From the NCBI RefSeq assembly GCF_021869535.1, contig NW_026262701.1, positions 4,727,501 to 4,791,500 of the forward strand: a DNA stretch of 64,000 bases, in the 5' to 3' direction. This DNA comes from Mytilus californianus (taxonomy: Eukaryota; Mollusca; Bivalvia; Mytilida; Mytilidae). The stretch's first letter is position 1. The number at the start of each line of letters is the position of its first letter. The notes beneath the pieces were generated by a model, which did no database searches, was not told where the DNA came from, and saw only the letters and a list, made by a program, of their open reading frames with translations. Positions 1 to 11,512 of this stretch are shown here, piece by piece. Made by a program: the position numbers and the translations under genes.

Positions 1-860
1 ACAATTTATACAGAAACTTCTTAGGAAGAAAGATAAGAAGTTGGCAATATCCTTTAACTTTACGTTCCGCTATATAGATGATGTTCTCTCACTAAATGAT
101 ACAAAATTTGGTGACTATGTTGAACAAATCTATCCCATTGAACTAGAGATACTACAAATACAGTTAAGTCTGCCTCATATCTTGACTTACATCTAGAAAT
201 TGACAATGAGGGTCGGTTGAAAACAAAACTTTACGACAAAAGAGATGATTTCAGCTTCCCAATTGTGAACTTTCCATTTCTATGTAGCAACATTCTAGCA
301 GCGCCTGCATACGGAGTATATATCTTCCAATTGATACGATATTCCCGGGCTTGTATTTCCTATCATGATTTCCTTGATAGAGGATTGCTGCTCACAAGGA
401 AGCTATTAAACCAAGAGTTCCAAATGTCGAAGTTGAAATCATCCCTTCGTAAATTTTACAGACACCATGACCGTTATGGAATAAACGTTTCACAGATGAT
501 ATCGGATATGTTCCTTATGTCGTAGCTACAATACCCTTCCCTTTTCACGAATGTGACCTACCGAATTAGACTACTTACCAGATTTGTAATAACATAAGCA
601 ACACGACGGGTGCCACATGTGGAGCAGGATCTGCTTACCCTTCCGGAGCACCTGAGATCACCCCCAATTTTTGGTGGGGTTCGTGTTGCTTAGTCTTTAG
701 TTTTCTATGTTGTGTCATCTGTACTATTATTTGTCTGTTTGTCTTTTTATTTTTGGCCATGGCGTTGTCAGTTTGTTTTCGATCTATGAGTTTGACTGTC
801 CCTCTGGTATCTTTCGTCCCTCTTTTATAAAGGAATATAAAAGAATTCATGCCATGATAA
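1..860 (+). mobile_element. Penelope-like element fragment (reverse transcriptase C-terminal part plus 3' region)
   Basis: Plus-strand translation gives the C-terminal half of a reverse transcriptase of the kind very common in bivalves. The catalytic YIDD motif lies at 71-82. A +/-1 frameshift near 150-180 separates it from the downstream block (217-525), which contains FPIVNFPFLCSN and GVYIFQLIRYSRA and ends in a stop at 525. Positions 600-840 match the non-coding tail that follows the same RT in other copies here (9575, 52320, 54700 and 61780). The 5' half of the RT and any GIY-YIG endonuclease are missing or beyond the edge. Assignment to Penelope-like elements rests on family recall; the RT motif itself is directly visible. 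It is a dead copy. Confidence 0.7.
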
Positions 861-899
861 CTATCAACCGTTCAACCATGGCGAGCATAGGTACTCTAA

Positions 900-1790
900 A
901 ATGATGATTTTAATTTACTTAGTATGCTAACCACATCACAATATATACAATAAACATGAAAGTTGAAGAAAGCCAGTGAAAAAGAATAATCAGCCAATTT
1001 TCAAACACTTTAAGATCTAGCCACCAAATAGATAAGTCATTCCGAAATGAAAACGGGAAGAAGATAGCAAAGAAATAAGATAAACAATAAATCGAAAAAG
1101 AGTGGCTATACTATGGCAAAAAGGAATAAGAAGACACACAACAGTTTGCAAACAGAAAGCTTTAGATTAAGCTAAATGAACCCCATAAAAAGTAAGTAAA
1201 CTCTGGAGCTCGGAAATTTTACTAATTTCTTACTCTAACAGTAGCATCTGTCGTGTTGTTCATTCCAAGTGAACCTCCGCGATAAGCCGCATCCGGAAAT
1301 ATATTCAATGTGGAAAAGAGGATTGTGGTCACGAAAAAGGAAACATTTTCTTGGTCATCTGCGACATATATTCCAAATCATGATTGCATCCATACAGTTT
1401 CGAAAATATGACTTCAACTTCACTTTTTACCATTAACAACTCTTCGTTCAATACAAGTGTACGTAGTATACTTTTTTAAATTCAATGATGTAGATGATAT
1501 CAACATAGTCATCAAACTTTGAATATTTAAATGATTTCATATCATCTATGAATAAAGGCGACCGACATTCACATCCTATAAATCAATTAAGCACTAAAGC
1601 AGATAAAAAATCGTCTTGCTATGCAAATATCTATCGCCATGCCAATCCACATTCAGTCAAAATGTCACAATCTGAATATGACATACTAGTAATTGTTAAA
1701 ATTACAGATTAGACGTTATTCTGGTATACAAAGATTTGATACTGCGAAAATATGTCGCTAGTGAGTTCGATTTTGTTGCTATATATCACA
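900..1790. other. Intergenic stretch without recognisable feature
   Basis: AT-rich sequence with no open frame over 60 codons, no tandem repeat and no match to the repeat families seen elsewhere in the window. Confidence 0.5.
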
Positions 1791-1792
1791 TT

Positions 1793-1990
1793 TGTTTTGT
1801 ACATAAATCAGGCTGTAGGTTTCTCGTTTGAATTGTTTTATAATTGTCATACCGAGGCCTTCTATATCATACAATCGGTGTGGGTAAGGGAAGGCCATAC
1901 GGTGAACTAAAGTTGCTAACTGCTTCGTCATTTGGTCTCTGGTGGAAAAGTGTCTCATTGGCAATCACACCACATCTTCTTACATATCGA
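1793..1990 (+). repeat. Interspersed repeat R1 (ATTGGCAATCA family), diverged copy
   Basis: Shares with 8930-9122 and 19190-19365 the blocks TTTCTCGTTTGAATTGTTTTA, a tract with CGGTGTGGG and GGCCATACGGTGA, and the 3' end GTCTCATTGGCAATCA followed by CACCACATCTTCTT. No coding capacity is visible. The family occurs at least eight times here in both orientations, often as 3' pieces only. Confidence 0.75.
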
Positions 1991-2419
1991 GACACAGATA
2001 TATCGTATCGGTCAACCATTTCCCTTATGGTTGTATTTGTGACATGATATTTTAACTTATCATGTAATATAACAGTATTAATTAAGTCAAACTAAAGACA
2101 CTGTTACATTAATTAAAAATTTTCTTAAAATGTCAGGAAAATGGCCATTGTTATATTATAGTTCGTTTCTGTGTGTGTTACATTTTAGTGTTGAATTTCT
2201 GTTGTGTCGTTGTTCTCATCTTATATTTGATGTGTTTCCCTCAGTTTAAATTTGTAACCCGGATTTTTTTTCTCAATCGATTTATAAATTTCGAATAGCG
2301 GTATACTACTGTTGCCATTATTTACAAAAGAAAGGTCATCACACATAGCCAGGTTTGGACTTAATTTTTAACAATGCTTGTAACGTCCTTTTTAGAACTT
2401 ATTTATTTGAACAACGAGG

Positions 2420-4946
2420 CTAAACAAACCAAATGCCTTCCAAATATATATATATATACGTATACTCAAAACCAACAATACCAGATAAATCATCACACTT
2501 CAAAAGATGTAAAATACATCAAACATAAAACATTTCCAGAAAGCCATGTAATAGATCAAAATCAAAGTGATCGAAATCACTGGTGGAAAGATTGGAAGAG
2601 CAGTTTTAATAATATCAATCATATTTAGGTATGATGTTGACAAAAAACCCTTGCTATTGTAGATATCTGGAACATCATTAAAAATGACCTTACTACAACA
2701 CTTAACACCATCAATAACTTGTATGACTTGAGTGATGCAGATACACTATGGAACACCTTCAAAAACGATCTTCTCAAATCAATAGAGTCAAATGTACCTC
2801 ACAAAATGCTCACATACAAGCATAGACTACCTTGGATAAACAACAACCTAAGGAAACTCATTAACAAGAAAAATAAGTGTTATAAAAACAGAAATGGAAA
2901 CCCTTCGAAATACAAGAAACTAAAACAAACAGTCCAAAAAGAGCAAAGGAAGGCATACTGGAACTACATAGAACAAATTATTTGTGATTTACCAATCAAT
3001 GAACCGGACCAACATCAGTCCACAAACACAAAACCAAAAAAGCTATTTGAGTTCATCAAAAGCACTAGAAATGATAATACAGGAATTGCGCCTCTGAAAA
3101 AAGAAGGCATACTTGTAACAGACACTACTGAAAAAGCAGACATTCTTAATCAACAATTTCAGTCAGTATTTACTAACGAACCACCAACTAATATTCCTGA
3201 TAAGGGTCCAAGCCCATACACAAAATTGCCAGAAATAAAAATCACAACACCAGGTGTCGAAAAATTGTTACATAAACTAAATCCACACAAAGCAAGTGGT
3301 CCAGATAATATCAGTGGACGAGTTTTAAAAGAACTAAAAGCACAAATTGCACCTATCCTTACCACCATATTTACCAAATCTCTGGAATCAGGAAAAACAC
3401 CAAAAGACTGGAAACATGCAATTGTTGCACCAGCATTTAAAAAGGGCGAACGATACAAGGCTGAAAACTATAGACCAATTTCACTCACTTGTATTTGTTG
3501 TAAATTGATGGAGCATATTGTGACAAGTAACATCATGAACTATTTGGAGGCAAATAATATACTCTACGATCTCCAACATGGTTTCCGAAAATCGAGATCA
3601 TGTGAATCACAACTCATTCAATTTATACAAGAACTTCATAACAACAACAGCAAAAATATACAAACAGACCTCATTATTATGGATTTTGCCAAAGCCTTCG
3701 ATAAAGTACCCCACAAACGTCTACTCTACAAACTTAAATTCTATGGCATTCAAGATAGCACTCTAAAATGGATTCAGGCTTTCTTATTAGACCGTACACA
3801 AACAGTGGTTATAGATGGAATAACATCAAATACAGCACCAGTTACATCAGGCGTGCCCTAAGGAACTGTCCTTGGGCCTATACTCTTTTTAATTTACATT
3901 AATGATTTTCCAGAATACCTTGAACACAGCAAATTACGACTCTTCGCTGATGATAGCATTATATACAGAGAAATTACATGTCAACAAGACTGCATAAAAC
4001 TACAAACAGATCTTAATCCAGCAGCTAAATGGGAGGCTGATTAGCTCATGGCCTTCCATCCAGGAAAATGCACAATTTTAACCATCACACAGAAAAAGAA
4101 ACCATTCAAACACGATTACATTCTGCATAACCATATTTTAGAACCAATAACATCAGCAAAATATCTCGGCGTAACCTTACAGTCTAACTTAAAATGGAAC
4201 AATCACTACGACAACATCATATCAAATGCAAATAAATCTCTTGGCTTTCTGAGGAGAAACTTAAAAGTATCAAACACCAATATCAAATCCCGTGCATACC
4301 AATCCATAGTGAGACCAAAACTTGAATATGCCTGTAGTTTATGGGATCCGCACACAGCAGAATATAAAAATAAGCTAGAAATGGTACAGAGGCGTGCGGC
4401 CCGTTATGTATGTAACAACTACCACAACACCAGTAGTGTTACATCCATGTTAAACGAACTACAATGGCCCTCGCTCACTGAGCGTCGCCTCAAAACCAGA
4501 CTAATCATGTTCTATAAAGTCATACATGGACTCATCGCAATTCCATCACTAGTCCTTATACCATCAGATACTAGAACAAGAAAATTACATACCCAAACAT
4601 TTCGGCAAATATCCACCTCTAAAGACAGTTACAAATGGTCATTTTTTCCGCAAACAATCATCCAATGGAACATGTTACCACAAGTTGTAGTAGCATGTCA
4701 AACAATTGAAACCTATAGAGATCAGTTGACACCAACTGTTCTCCACAACATAAATTAATTCTATAAATACCAATGTACATATTTTTAATCATTTGTTGTC
4801 TTTGTTTCATGTAAATATCACCAAGTATTCTACAAATTTAAAGATAAATTTTTGTTCATATATAATTTTAATCATATACTCCGCGCATGCAACAGTTCGT
4901 AATCTTCAATATAAATGAAGCTGTAACTGTATACCAGAAGAAGAAG
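2420..4946 (+). mobile_element. Non-LTR retrotransposon (jockey/CR1-like), 5'-truncated
   Basis: A LINE-type element whose RT reading frame runs to 4758. About 190 bases of 3' UTR follow, ending in a small stem-loop (CTTCA 4904-4908 with TGAAG 4916-4920) and a GAAGAAGAAG tail at 4937-4946. No apurinic endonuclease domain is recognisable upstream, so the copy is 5'-truncated or too decayed there. A second LINE 3' end at 30161-30560 (minus) has the same C-terminal protein motifs, a similar stem-loop and a GAA-type tail, which supports this 3' boundary. The 5' boundary is approximate. Confidence 0.8.
2641..4758 (+). pseudogene. LINE reverse transcriptase ORF with two in-frame stops
   Basis: One frame reads from about 2641 to TAA at 4756-4758 as an RVT_1 reverse transcriptase. 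In order it shows PHKASGPDNISGRVLK, YRPISLTCICCKLMEH, LQHGFRKSRSC, MDFAKAFDKVPH, then TSGVP and GTVLGPILFLIYIND, then LFADD (catalytic FADD at 3943-3954) and the C-terminal block YLGVTLQ, RPKLEYACSLWDPH and VQRRAARYV. Two nonsense codons break it without shifting frame: TAA at 3859-3861, where the family has a glutamine (GVPQG), and TAG at 4042-4044, probably a former tryptophan. There is no ATG at the start of this block, and frames upstream of 2641 are interrupted. All catalytic motifs are otherwise intact, so inactivation appears fairly recent. Confidence 0.88.
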
Positions 4947-5182
4947 TATAGCACGATTGCCGACAGTTGCATTTACAGCAGTTCTTTAGAAAGATGAGTA
5001 TTTTTCAATGGATAAAATTACCAAAATGTGAGTCAATAACAGTAGGTTCCTTAATTAGCATTACAAATTCATTTAGATTCCAATTTCATATTCATATAAA
5101 CTAAATAGTGTTAACAGTTTCATTTTTTAAGTAGACGAAACTACCAAATAGAGATTATTCTAATAAAGATTATCAAGTATCC

Positions 5183-5395
5183 TTGCAGGACAGTGCGTGA
5201 TTTTTTTTATTAGTTGTTAGTGGCTTTGAACTAGCTGTCAGTAACTGCGAGTACTCAGGCTCAGATATGTACTTAGTGTCTTTTTGTTGTTTGGATGTAC
5301 AACTACCCATCCACGTCCACTTGTATTTGTATATTTGTATTTTTATCCATCTGATGAGTTAAGCCTCTTTCAACTGATTTTAAACCGGATTTTCG
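5183..5395 (+). repeat. Interspersed repeat R2, 5' section of the R2+R1 composite
   Basis: This segment reappears as reverse complement at 58612-58790, where it is directly joined to a full R1 repeat. Shared blocks include TTAGTGGCTTTGAACTAGCT, GTCAGTAACTGCGAGTACTC, CTTTTTGTTGTTTGGATGT and ATCCATCTGATGAGTT. Here the match stops after TTTCAACTGATTTT and unrelated sequence follows, so this is a 3'-truncated copy. Confidence 0.8.
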
Positions 5396-5428
5396 AAGGA
5401 AATATCGGTTATTAAAAAAGGTGATGTA

Positions 5429-5481
5429 CGGCGGGCGGCTGGGCGGGCCTGGGCGGCTGGGCGGGCCTACGGGCGGCTGCC
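5429..5481 (+). repeat. GC-rich minisatellite (GGGCGGCT/GGGCGGGCCT)
   Basis: Short tandem units of 8-18 bases rich in GGGCGG, in strong contrast to the AT-rich surroundings. No gene starts nearby, so it is not obviously a promoter island. Confidence 0.7.
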
Positions 5482-5704
5482 AAACAGTGTCAGCACAATA
5501 ACATTAAAAACACTTTAACAATTTTGTTTTCAAATTCAAATATGTTGTTTCCTGGGACTTAATGAAGGTCTAATTCAATTTTCAAGATATTAGTATATCT
5601 CCTTTGTGAGTTATCGCCATTTTTAATATCCAAAAGCGGAATTTTTAAATATTTTACTCTTGTTATCTTTTTTATGACTAAGCATAATGTCTTATCTCAC
5701 AATA

Positions 5705-5985
5705 AAAAATGGAGTGACAGATTTATTTGAAAATTATCTATTTCCTAAGTGGTAATGATTATAAGCTATATTATTAGACATTTTGAAGTTAATTACATTA
5801 TTAATTATTAATTAGATCTGGGTTATCTCTTAGCATATAATATCATTGGAGTGACAGCTTTATTTGAAAATTTTCTGTTTCCTGATAAGATCTGTAGGAC
5901 TGTATATATAAAGTTTGAAATTTACTAGTAGGACTGTATAAATGAAATTTGAAATTTACTTTATTATTAGACATTTTGTAGATAA
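5705..5985. repeat. Imperfect local duplications in AT-rich DNA
   Basis: GGAGTGACAG followed by a shared block of about 40 bases occurs at 5711 and again at 5850 (139 apart). AGGACTGTATA with a following GAAATTTACT block occurs at 5897 and 5930. TATTATTAGACATTTTG occurs at about 5770 and 5962. These look like old tandem duplication remnants. No coding signal is present. Confidence 0.5.
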
Positions 5986-5995
5986 TTAAGTCTCC

Positions 5996-7205
5996 CTAAA
6001 CCATATATATTCTTGCCCCCCACCCCCTTTCAATTTGAGAATGTGCTTTTATCTTGTAAACGGTTGAGATCCCCACCCATAAACCATACATATTCTTGTA
6101 TGGGACAATAAAACAAATCAAATGAAATATTTGGGGAGTCCCCGGGTTCACCCCCACCCCCCTACTTTTTGAAAACTTGTAAACGGTCAAGATCCCAACC
6201 CTGAAACAATATATATTCTTGTATGTGACAACAAAACAAATCAAATGAAATAAAAGGCGAGTCCCCTGGGGTCACCCCCACCCCCTCTTGTTTAAGAACT
6301 TGTAAACAGTCGAGATCCCCACCCCTAAACCATATATATTCTTGAATGGGACAATAAAACAAATCAAATGATATATAGGGGAAGTCCATGGGATCACCCC
6401 CACCCCCTTCTTTTTGATAACTTTTAAACAGTCGAGATCCCCACCCTAAACCATATATATTCTTGAATGGGACAATAAAGCAAATCAAATGAAATAGAGG
6501 GGGAGTCCCCTGGGGTAACCCCCACCACCTTTTTTTTAAAACTTGTAAACGGTTAAAATCTCCAACCCGACACCATATATATTCTTGTATGGGACAATAA
6601 AACAAATCAAATAAAAAATAAAAGGCGAGTCCCCTGGGGTCACCCCCACCCCCTCCTGTTTGAGAACTTGTAAACGGTCGAGATCCCCACCCCTAAACCA
6701 TATATATTCTTGTATGCAATAAAACAAATCAAATGAAATATAGGGGAAGTCCATGGGGGTCAGCCCCAGCCCCCTTCTTTTTGATAACTTGTAAACGGTC
6801 TAGATCCCCACCCCTAAACTATATATATTCTTGAATGAAACAATAAAACAAATCAAATGAAATTAAGTGGAAATATTCTGGGATAACCCCCACCCCCTTT
6901 TTGAAAACTTGTAAACCGTCAAGATCCCCATGCGGAAACCATATATATTCTTGTATGGGACCATAAAACAAATCAAATAAAATATAAGGCGAGTCCCCTG
7001 GGGTCACCCCCAACCCCTCCTATTTAAGAACTTGTAAACGGTCAAGATCCTTACCCCTAAACCATATATATTCTTGTACAGGACAAAAAAAACAAATCAT
7101 ATGAAACAAAGGGAGAGTCCCCAGGGGATCACCCCCCCCCCCCCCCTTTTGAGAACTTGTAAACAGTCAAGATCTCCACCCCTAAACCATATAAATTCCT
7201 GTTCG
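5996..7205 (+). repeat. Minisatellite, about ten units of roughly 120 bp
   Basis: The word CATATATATTCTTG or a near variant recurs near 6002, 6086, 6210, 6328, 6450, 6571, 6697, 6814, 6939, 7061 and 7190, giving mostly 115-125 bp spacing. Each unit also carries GACAATAAAACAAATCAAAT, GAGTCCCCTGGGGTCACC, a run of C, and AACTTGTAAACGGTCGAGAT. Units differ by scattered substitutions and C-run length changes. The minus strand stays open over several units, giving repeated peptides such as DLFYCPIQEYIW; this follows from unit lengths near a multiple of three and is not evidence of a gene. Confidence 0.92.
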
Positions 7206-7559
7206 TAATTTCAAGAAGATTTGAATGACTTACAGGGTCAATCCATAGGCGTCACTAATGCATATCATAAACCAATTTGTACTGGACATTGCCCAATGTC
7301 AAGCGACAATGGGAATGACGAATTATTGGAGCTTTGTTTGGGAGACTTCGTAACAGCATTCTGTTACAATTACCTCTTGTTACTGATAAGTTTTATAGAT
7401 TTTGAAATGACATTGTATTAATGGTAAATAAAATTTTGGATTTTTTTTCTTCTTTTCTTTGGTAAATTGTTTGTAGAATTTTGTGGCAAGTTTATTTGTT
7501 ATTCTGTAAAAACTAATTTCTGAATGCTATAAAAAAAAAAATTTTGATGAAGTAAACTC

Positions 7560-8560
7560 CTTTAAAAACTAAGCTTATATTGTCTATTAATAAACATATA
7601 TTTAGATTTCTGATTTTGGGCCCAGTTTTCAAGTTGGTCCAAATTGGGGTCCAAAATTAAACTGTGTTTGATTTCAACATAAATTGAATATATATAGGGT
7701 TCTTTGAAATGCTTAATCTAAACCTGTATTTCTTTTCATTATTGATAAGATAATACCACATTGAGGTCCAAAGGGTCCTAAATTACACTTTTGATTAATT
7801 TCATCAAAAATTGAATTCTTTGGTTCTTTGATATGCTGATTCTAGCAATGTTTGAGTGTTAAATCATATCTAATTTTAGAGAACTTAGTCATCACTGGTT
7901 GTTGTTATTATATTATTGATTATAATTTGAAAAATTGCATCATATCTTATTTTAGAGAACTATTAATCCAGTTTGAGTTATTTCCCTTTGCACAGAAAAT
8001 ATTATGGATAAAATTAACCTGTATTTCATTTCAGCATAAATTAAATATATATAGGGTTCTTTCAAAAGCTGAATCTAAACCTGTATTTAAATATTAGATT
8101 TTTGGGCCCAGTTTTCAAGTTGGTCCAAAATTAAACTTTGTTTGATTCAACAAAAAAATTATTTATGGGGTTCTTTGAAATGCTGAATCTAACCATGTAT
8201 TGAGAGATTTTGGATTGTGGGCTCCTTTATCAAATTGGTCCACATTGAGGTCCAAAGGGTATTAAATTAAACTTTTGTCTGATTTCATCAAAAATTGAAT
8301 TCTTGGGGTTCTTTGATATGCTGATTCTAATATGTACTTAGGTTTTTGATATTGGACCATAATAGGTATTTAAATGTCCAATTTCAAGTATTTCAGTTCT
8401 TAAACCACATTCATTTTGTGTCACAAACCTATGCTGTGTCAAATATTCAATCACAATCAAAGTTCAGAGCTGTTTTAAGCTTAAATGTAGTGTCTATACT
8501 TTCTCAATTGTTCAGGGTTCGACCTCTGCAGGAAAATCTGGTTTGCTGTCACTCTGACAG
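7560..8560 (+). mobile_element. ATIR-1 tandem-core element, truncated at both ends
   Basis: Contains about five diverged units of the roughly 130-bp core (GGTTCTTTGATATGCTGA, GGGCCCAGTTTTCAAGTTGG, TTAAACTTTGTTTGATTTC). The conserved 3' section follows (CTATGCTGTGTCAAATATTC, then CTCAATTGTTCAGGGTTCGA). The final hairpin is absent: after GACCTCTGCAGG the sequence leaves the family, and repeat R1 begins at about 8567. The 5' terminal hairpin and the 155-bp core are also missing. Confidence 0.8.
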
Positions 8561-8566
8561 CCTCTT

Positions 8567-9122
8567 GTTATAGTTCGTTCTTATGTTGTACTGTTACACC
8601 ACTGTCCCAGGTTAGATCGAGTGTTGGGATCCCGCTAACATGTTTAACCCCGCCACATTCTATATATGCCTGTCCCAAGTCAGGAGCCTATAATTGAGTT
8701 GTTGCTGCTGTTGATCATATGCGTATTTTGTTTATTGTTTTGTACATTTGTTGTAGTGTTTTATTGCACCACTGACCCAGGATTAGGGGGAGGGTTGGGA
8801 TCCCGCTAACATGTTTAACCCCGCCACATTCTGTATGTATGTGCCTGTCCCAAGTCAGGAGCCTGTAATTCAGTGGTTGTCGTTTGTTTATGTGTTACAT
8901 ATTTGTTTTTCGTTCATTTTTTGTGCATAAATTAGGCCGTTAGTTTTCTCGTTTGAATTGTTTTACATTGTCATTTTGGGGCCTTTCATAGCTGACTGTG
9001 CGGTATGGGCTTTGCTCATTGTTGAAGGCCGTACAGTGACCTATAATTGTTAAATTCTGTGTCAGTTGGTCTCTTGTGGAGAGTTGTCTCATTGGCAATC
9101 ATACCACATCTTCTTTTTTATA
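8567..9122 (+). repeat. Interspersed repeat R1, long copy with internal duplication
   Basis: Starts at TATAGTTCGTTCTTATGTTG and ends at CATACCACATCTTCTTTTTT. The block with GGGATCCCGCTAACATG, TTTAACCCCGCCACATTC and CAAGTCAGGAGCCT occurs twice (about 8597-8700 and 8770-8870); the minus-strand copy at 58195-58612 has it once, so this copy carries an internal tandem duplication. The 3' third includes CTGACTGTGCGGTATGGGC and GTCTCATTGGCAATCA. No open frame is present. Confidence 0.85.
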
Positions 9123-9129
9123 TTGGACC

Positions 9130-9360
9130 AATAAATAAAGAGACTTTGATGCGACTGTCATACAAGTGAGAGGTTTAGCTAGCTTTAAAACCAGGTTTAA
9201 TCCACCATTTTCTACATAAGGAAATGCCTGTATCAAGTCAGGAATATGACAGTTGTTATTCATTCATTTGATGTGTTTGAGCTTTTGATTTTGCCATTTG
9301 ATTAGGGCTTTTCCTTTTTGAATTTTCCTTGGAGTTCAGTATTTTTGTGATTTTACTTTT
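9130..9360 (+). repeat. Interspersed repeat R3, copy 1
   Basis: Shares TTGATGCGACTGTCATACAA, TTTAAAACCAGGTTTAAT, CACCATTTTCTACA and GAGTTCAGTATTTTTGTGAT with 9713-9835. This copy retains a middle section (GAAATGCCTGTATCAAGTCA, then TTTGATTTTGCCATTTGATT) that the second copy has lost. Confidence 0.8.
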
Positions 9361-9574
9361 TTTGACACTAAGATCTTTTCTCCCAAAATTTACCTGTACA
9401 GATTCTCTTTTTCGGCATGTATAGCTTCAAACATATGTAAACTATTTTCTTCTCTAAGGATTGCTTATGATTTTGAAATCATGACATTGGAGATGAATAG
9501 TTGTAGAGAACATAGGGTAATTTATATTACCATAACCTTACTAAACCATATACATTTCCATAACCTTACTTAAG

Positions 9575-9665
9575 CAGGATCTGCTTACCCTTCCAGAGCC
9601 CCTGAGATCAACCCCAGTTTTTGGTGGGGTTTGTGTTGCTGTTGTACCCCTATTTGTGACATTTT
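9575..9665 (+). mobile_element. PLE 3' region fragment
   Basis: GCAGGATCTGCTTACCCTTC, then CCTGAGATCA, then GGTGGGGTTTGTGTTGCT match the tail of the PLE fragments at 610-690, 54716-54786 and 61800-61866. There is no RT sequence in this copy. Confidence 0.7.
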
Positions 9666-9712
9666 TACCTATTGTGTTTGTTTTTTTCACACATCGTAGT
9701 CAATTTAATGGA

Positions 9713-9840
9713 ATTTGATGCGACTGTCATACAAGTGATAGGTTTTGATAGCTTTAAAACCAGGTTTAATACACCATTTTCTACACTTTTGAATTTTCCT
9801 CAGAGTTCAGTATTTTTGTGATTTTACTTTTTACTACACA
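9713..9840 (+). repeat. Interspersed repeat R3, copy 2 with internal deletion
   Basis: Same ends as the copy at 9130-9360, but the middle of the repeat is deleted: CACCATTTTCTAC runs almost directly into TTTGAATTTTCCTC. Confidence 0.75.
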
Positions 9841-10021
9841 GTTTTTATTCTATATAATTTTATAAGACTTCCTATATATTCAAATATCTCATATTGTGAA
9901 AAGCAATATAATGGGAATAAACGCAAACATTGCATTAGTTTGCTCAGGTTAACAGTTTTGAAATTTTATTTATTGTTATAAGCAATGACTGATAGTTTTA
10001 ACTTAAATCATTGATTAACAA

Positions 10022-10432
10022 GCATTCTGAAAGTATTGCATGGCAATACATAGTCCCCTACCGGTTAAAATTTCATTATAGTGGAACAAAATGCTATACT
10101 TGATCTATAACTTGTCATGATGTAAACTACATACCAGTTATCAAATCAATATCTTCAAGCATGACCAAAAAAAAGGGTGGAAAACAGATTATTTGGGTGA
10201 CCATATGCATGGACCATAACTCTGGACAAAATCATCAGAACGGAACAAAATTCGAACTTGATCTGTAACTTGTCATGATGAAATTAAACAACAAATATCG
10301 AATCAATATCTTCAAGCAGGAAGAAAAAAATGTGGAAAACTGATTTGCCAGACTCAGACAGACAGACAGACGGACAGAGTGCAAACCTAGAGTCCCCTTC
10401 GACTTCGTGGGTAGGGGACTAATTACAAATTA
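10022..10432 (-). mobile_element. ATIR-3 element: non-autonomous, two 156-bp core units
   Basis: The termini are exact inverted copies: TAGTCCCCTACC at 10051-10062 and GGTAGGGGACTA at 10410-10421. Outside the first lies a perfect hairpin, GTATTGC 10033-10039 and GCAATAC 10043-10049 with a 3-base loop. Inside the second lies another hairpin (AGTCCCC 10391-10397 with GGGGACT 10414-10420), next to a CAGACAGACAGACAGACGG tract at about 10357-10376. Two direct core units begin at AACAAAATGC (10086) and AACAAAATTC (10242), 156 bp apart, sharing AACTTGTCATGATG and TCAATATCTTCAAGCA. Read on the minus strand the order is 5' hairpin, GTC-rich tract, cores, inverted word, 3' hairpin. No ORF. This fits the pearl/HINE (Helentron-derived) layout; that class is inference. 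Confidence 0.8.
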
Positions 10433-11512
10433 TTACTGCACTGATTGTGCAAGCAAAATGTAGACCCACTTGAAAATCTTTATATATGCAAATTTATAAA
10501 ATTTTGTCTTTTCGATTGAAAAAAAATCTGGTTAATCCTTAATCTTCATTTTCAGACTTAATTTACAGAAGCATTCAATGTGGTGTATATCAAAAGTAAT
10601 AGGTAAATTATTAAATATATCATTTAAAAAAAATACCAAACATCTAACAAGAAATAAGATTCGTGCATTGAGTTGTGTAATAAAGGGTCTTGGTTTAATT
10701 ATGTTATACTAAAGTTAGGTTATTTGGTCAATAGCATTGGCTTTAAGATGATGGGACATTCCAGTTAAGGCTCCATCTTGTCTCTGATTGTTTGTTAATC
10801 AAGGCAGTTTTCAACCATGTTGTATCAGTATTCTTACCTTTTAAAAATTATCAAACTAGTAAGAAAATTGAGAAAACTAGACATACATATTTGAATATGA
10901 ACTGCGCTAAAGATATACCCCAAATTTTCACAGTTCATTAAATCATTATTTTTATGTAAACAGACATTAAAATTATTGGGAACTATATTTCAGTGTGTAT
11001 AGATATAACTGCTTACCTGGCTACATAAACCCTCCAACAACTATATAACAGCTAAAAAATTAGCAAATGAAGTCATTTGGCACAAGAGAAATAGTCTTGT
11101 TGGAGGAGACAATGGGTTTTGAAAGAAAACTTTCGAATTTAAGACAGTGACACCTAAATATTGTGAGCTAAAGAGATCTTTAGTACTGTATTCCAATGTT
11201 CTATATGAGAACTATTAATAGGATTGTCAAAACGATCATTAATGACTAACTGGATATTCATAGTGAGTGAGTGTTATACCAATGCAGATTTTATGAGACG
11301 ATTGAATTTGCTAAGTGACAACAAAAAGTCACCTTGCTAACACTGTTACAACAAACAGAGAGCTCCAAACAAAGCCAATATAAGAGTATCTTTAAACAAT
11401 TCATAATAAATTTTATTAAAATCAACAGCATATAATTTTTTTCAGCAACTTATGTTTTATGACTTCAAAAACAGTTGGTTAACAATCCTCATTGGAAATA
11501 AATGTGTAACAA
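10432..11512. other. Intergenic stretch without recognisable feature
   Basis: AT-rich, no open frame above 60 codons, no repeat that I could link to another place in the window. Confidence 0.5.

Noticed and set aside
5349-5372. CTGATGAG in repeat R2 as another hammerhead core (also in reverse complement near 58640).
   Set aside because: No stem II and no GAAA follow; the word alone is chance.
5996-7013. Minus-strand frames of 64-147 codons.
   Set aside because: They are readings through the roughly 120-bp minisatellite, not a gene.
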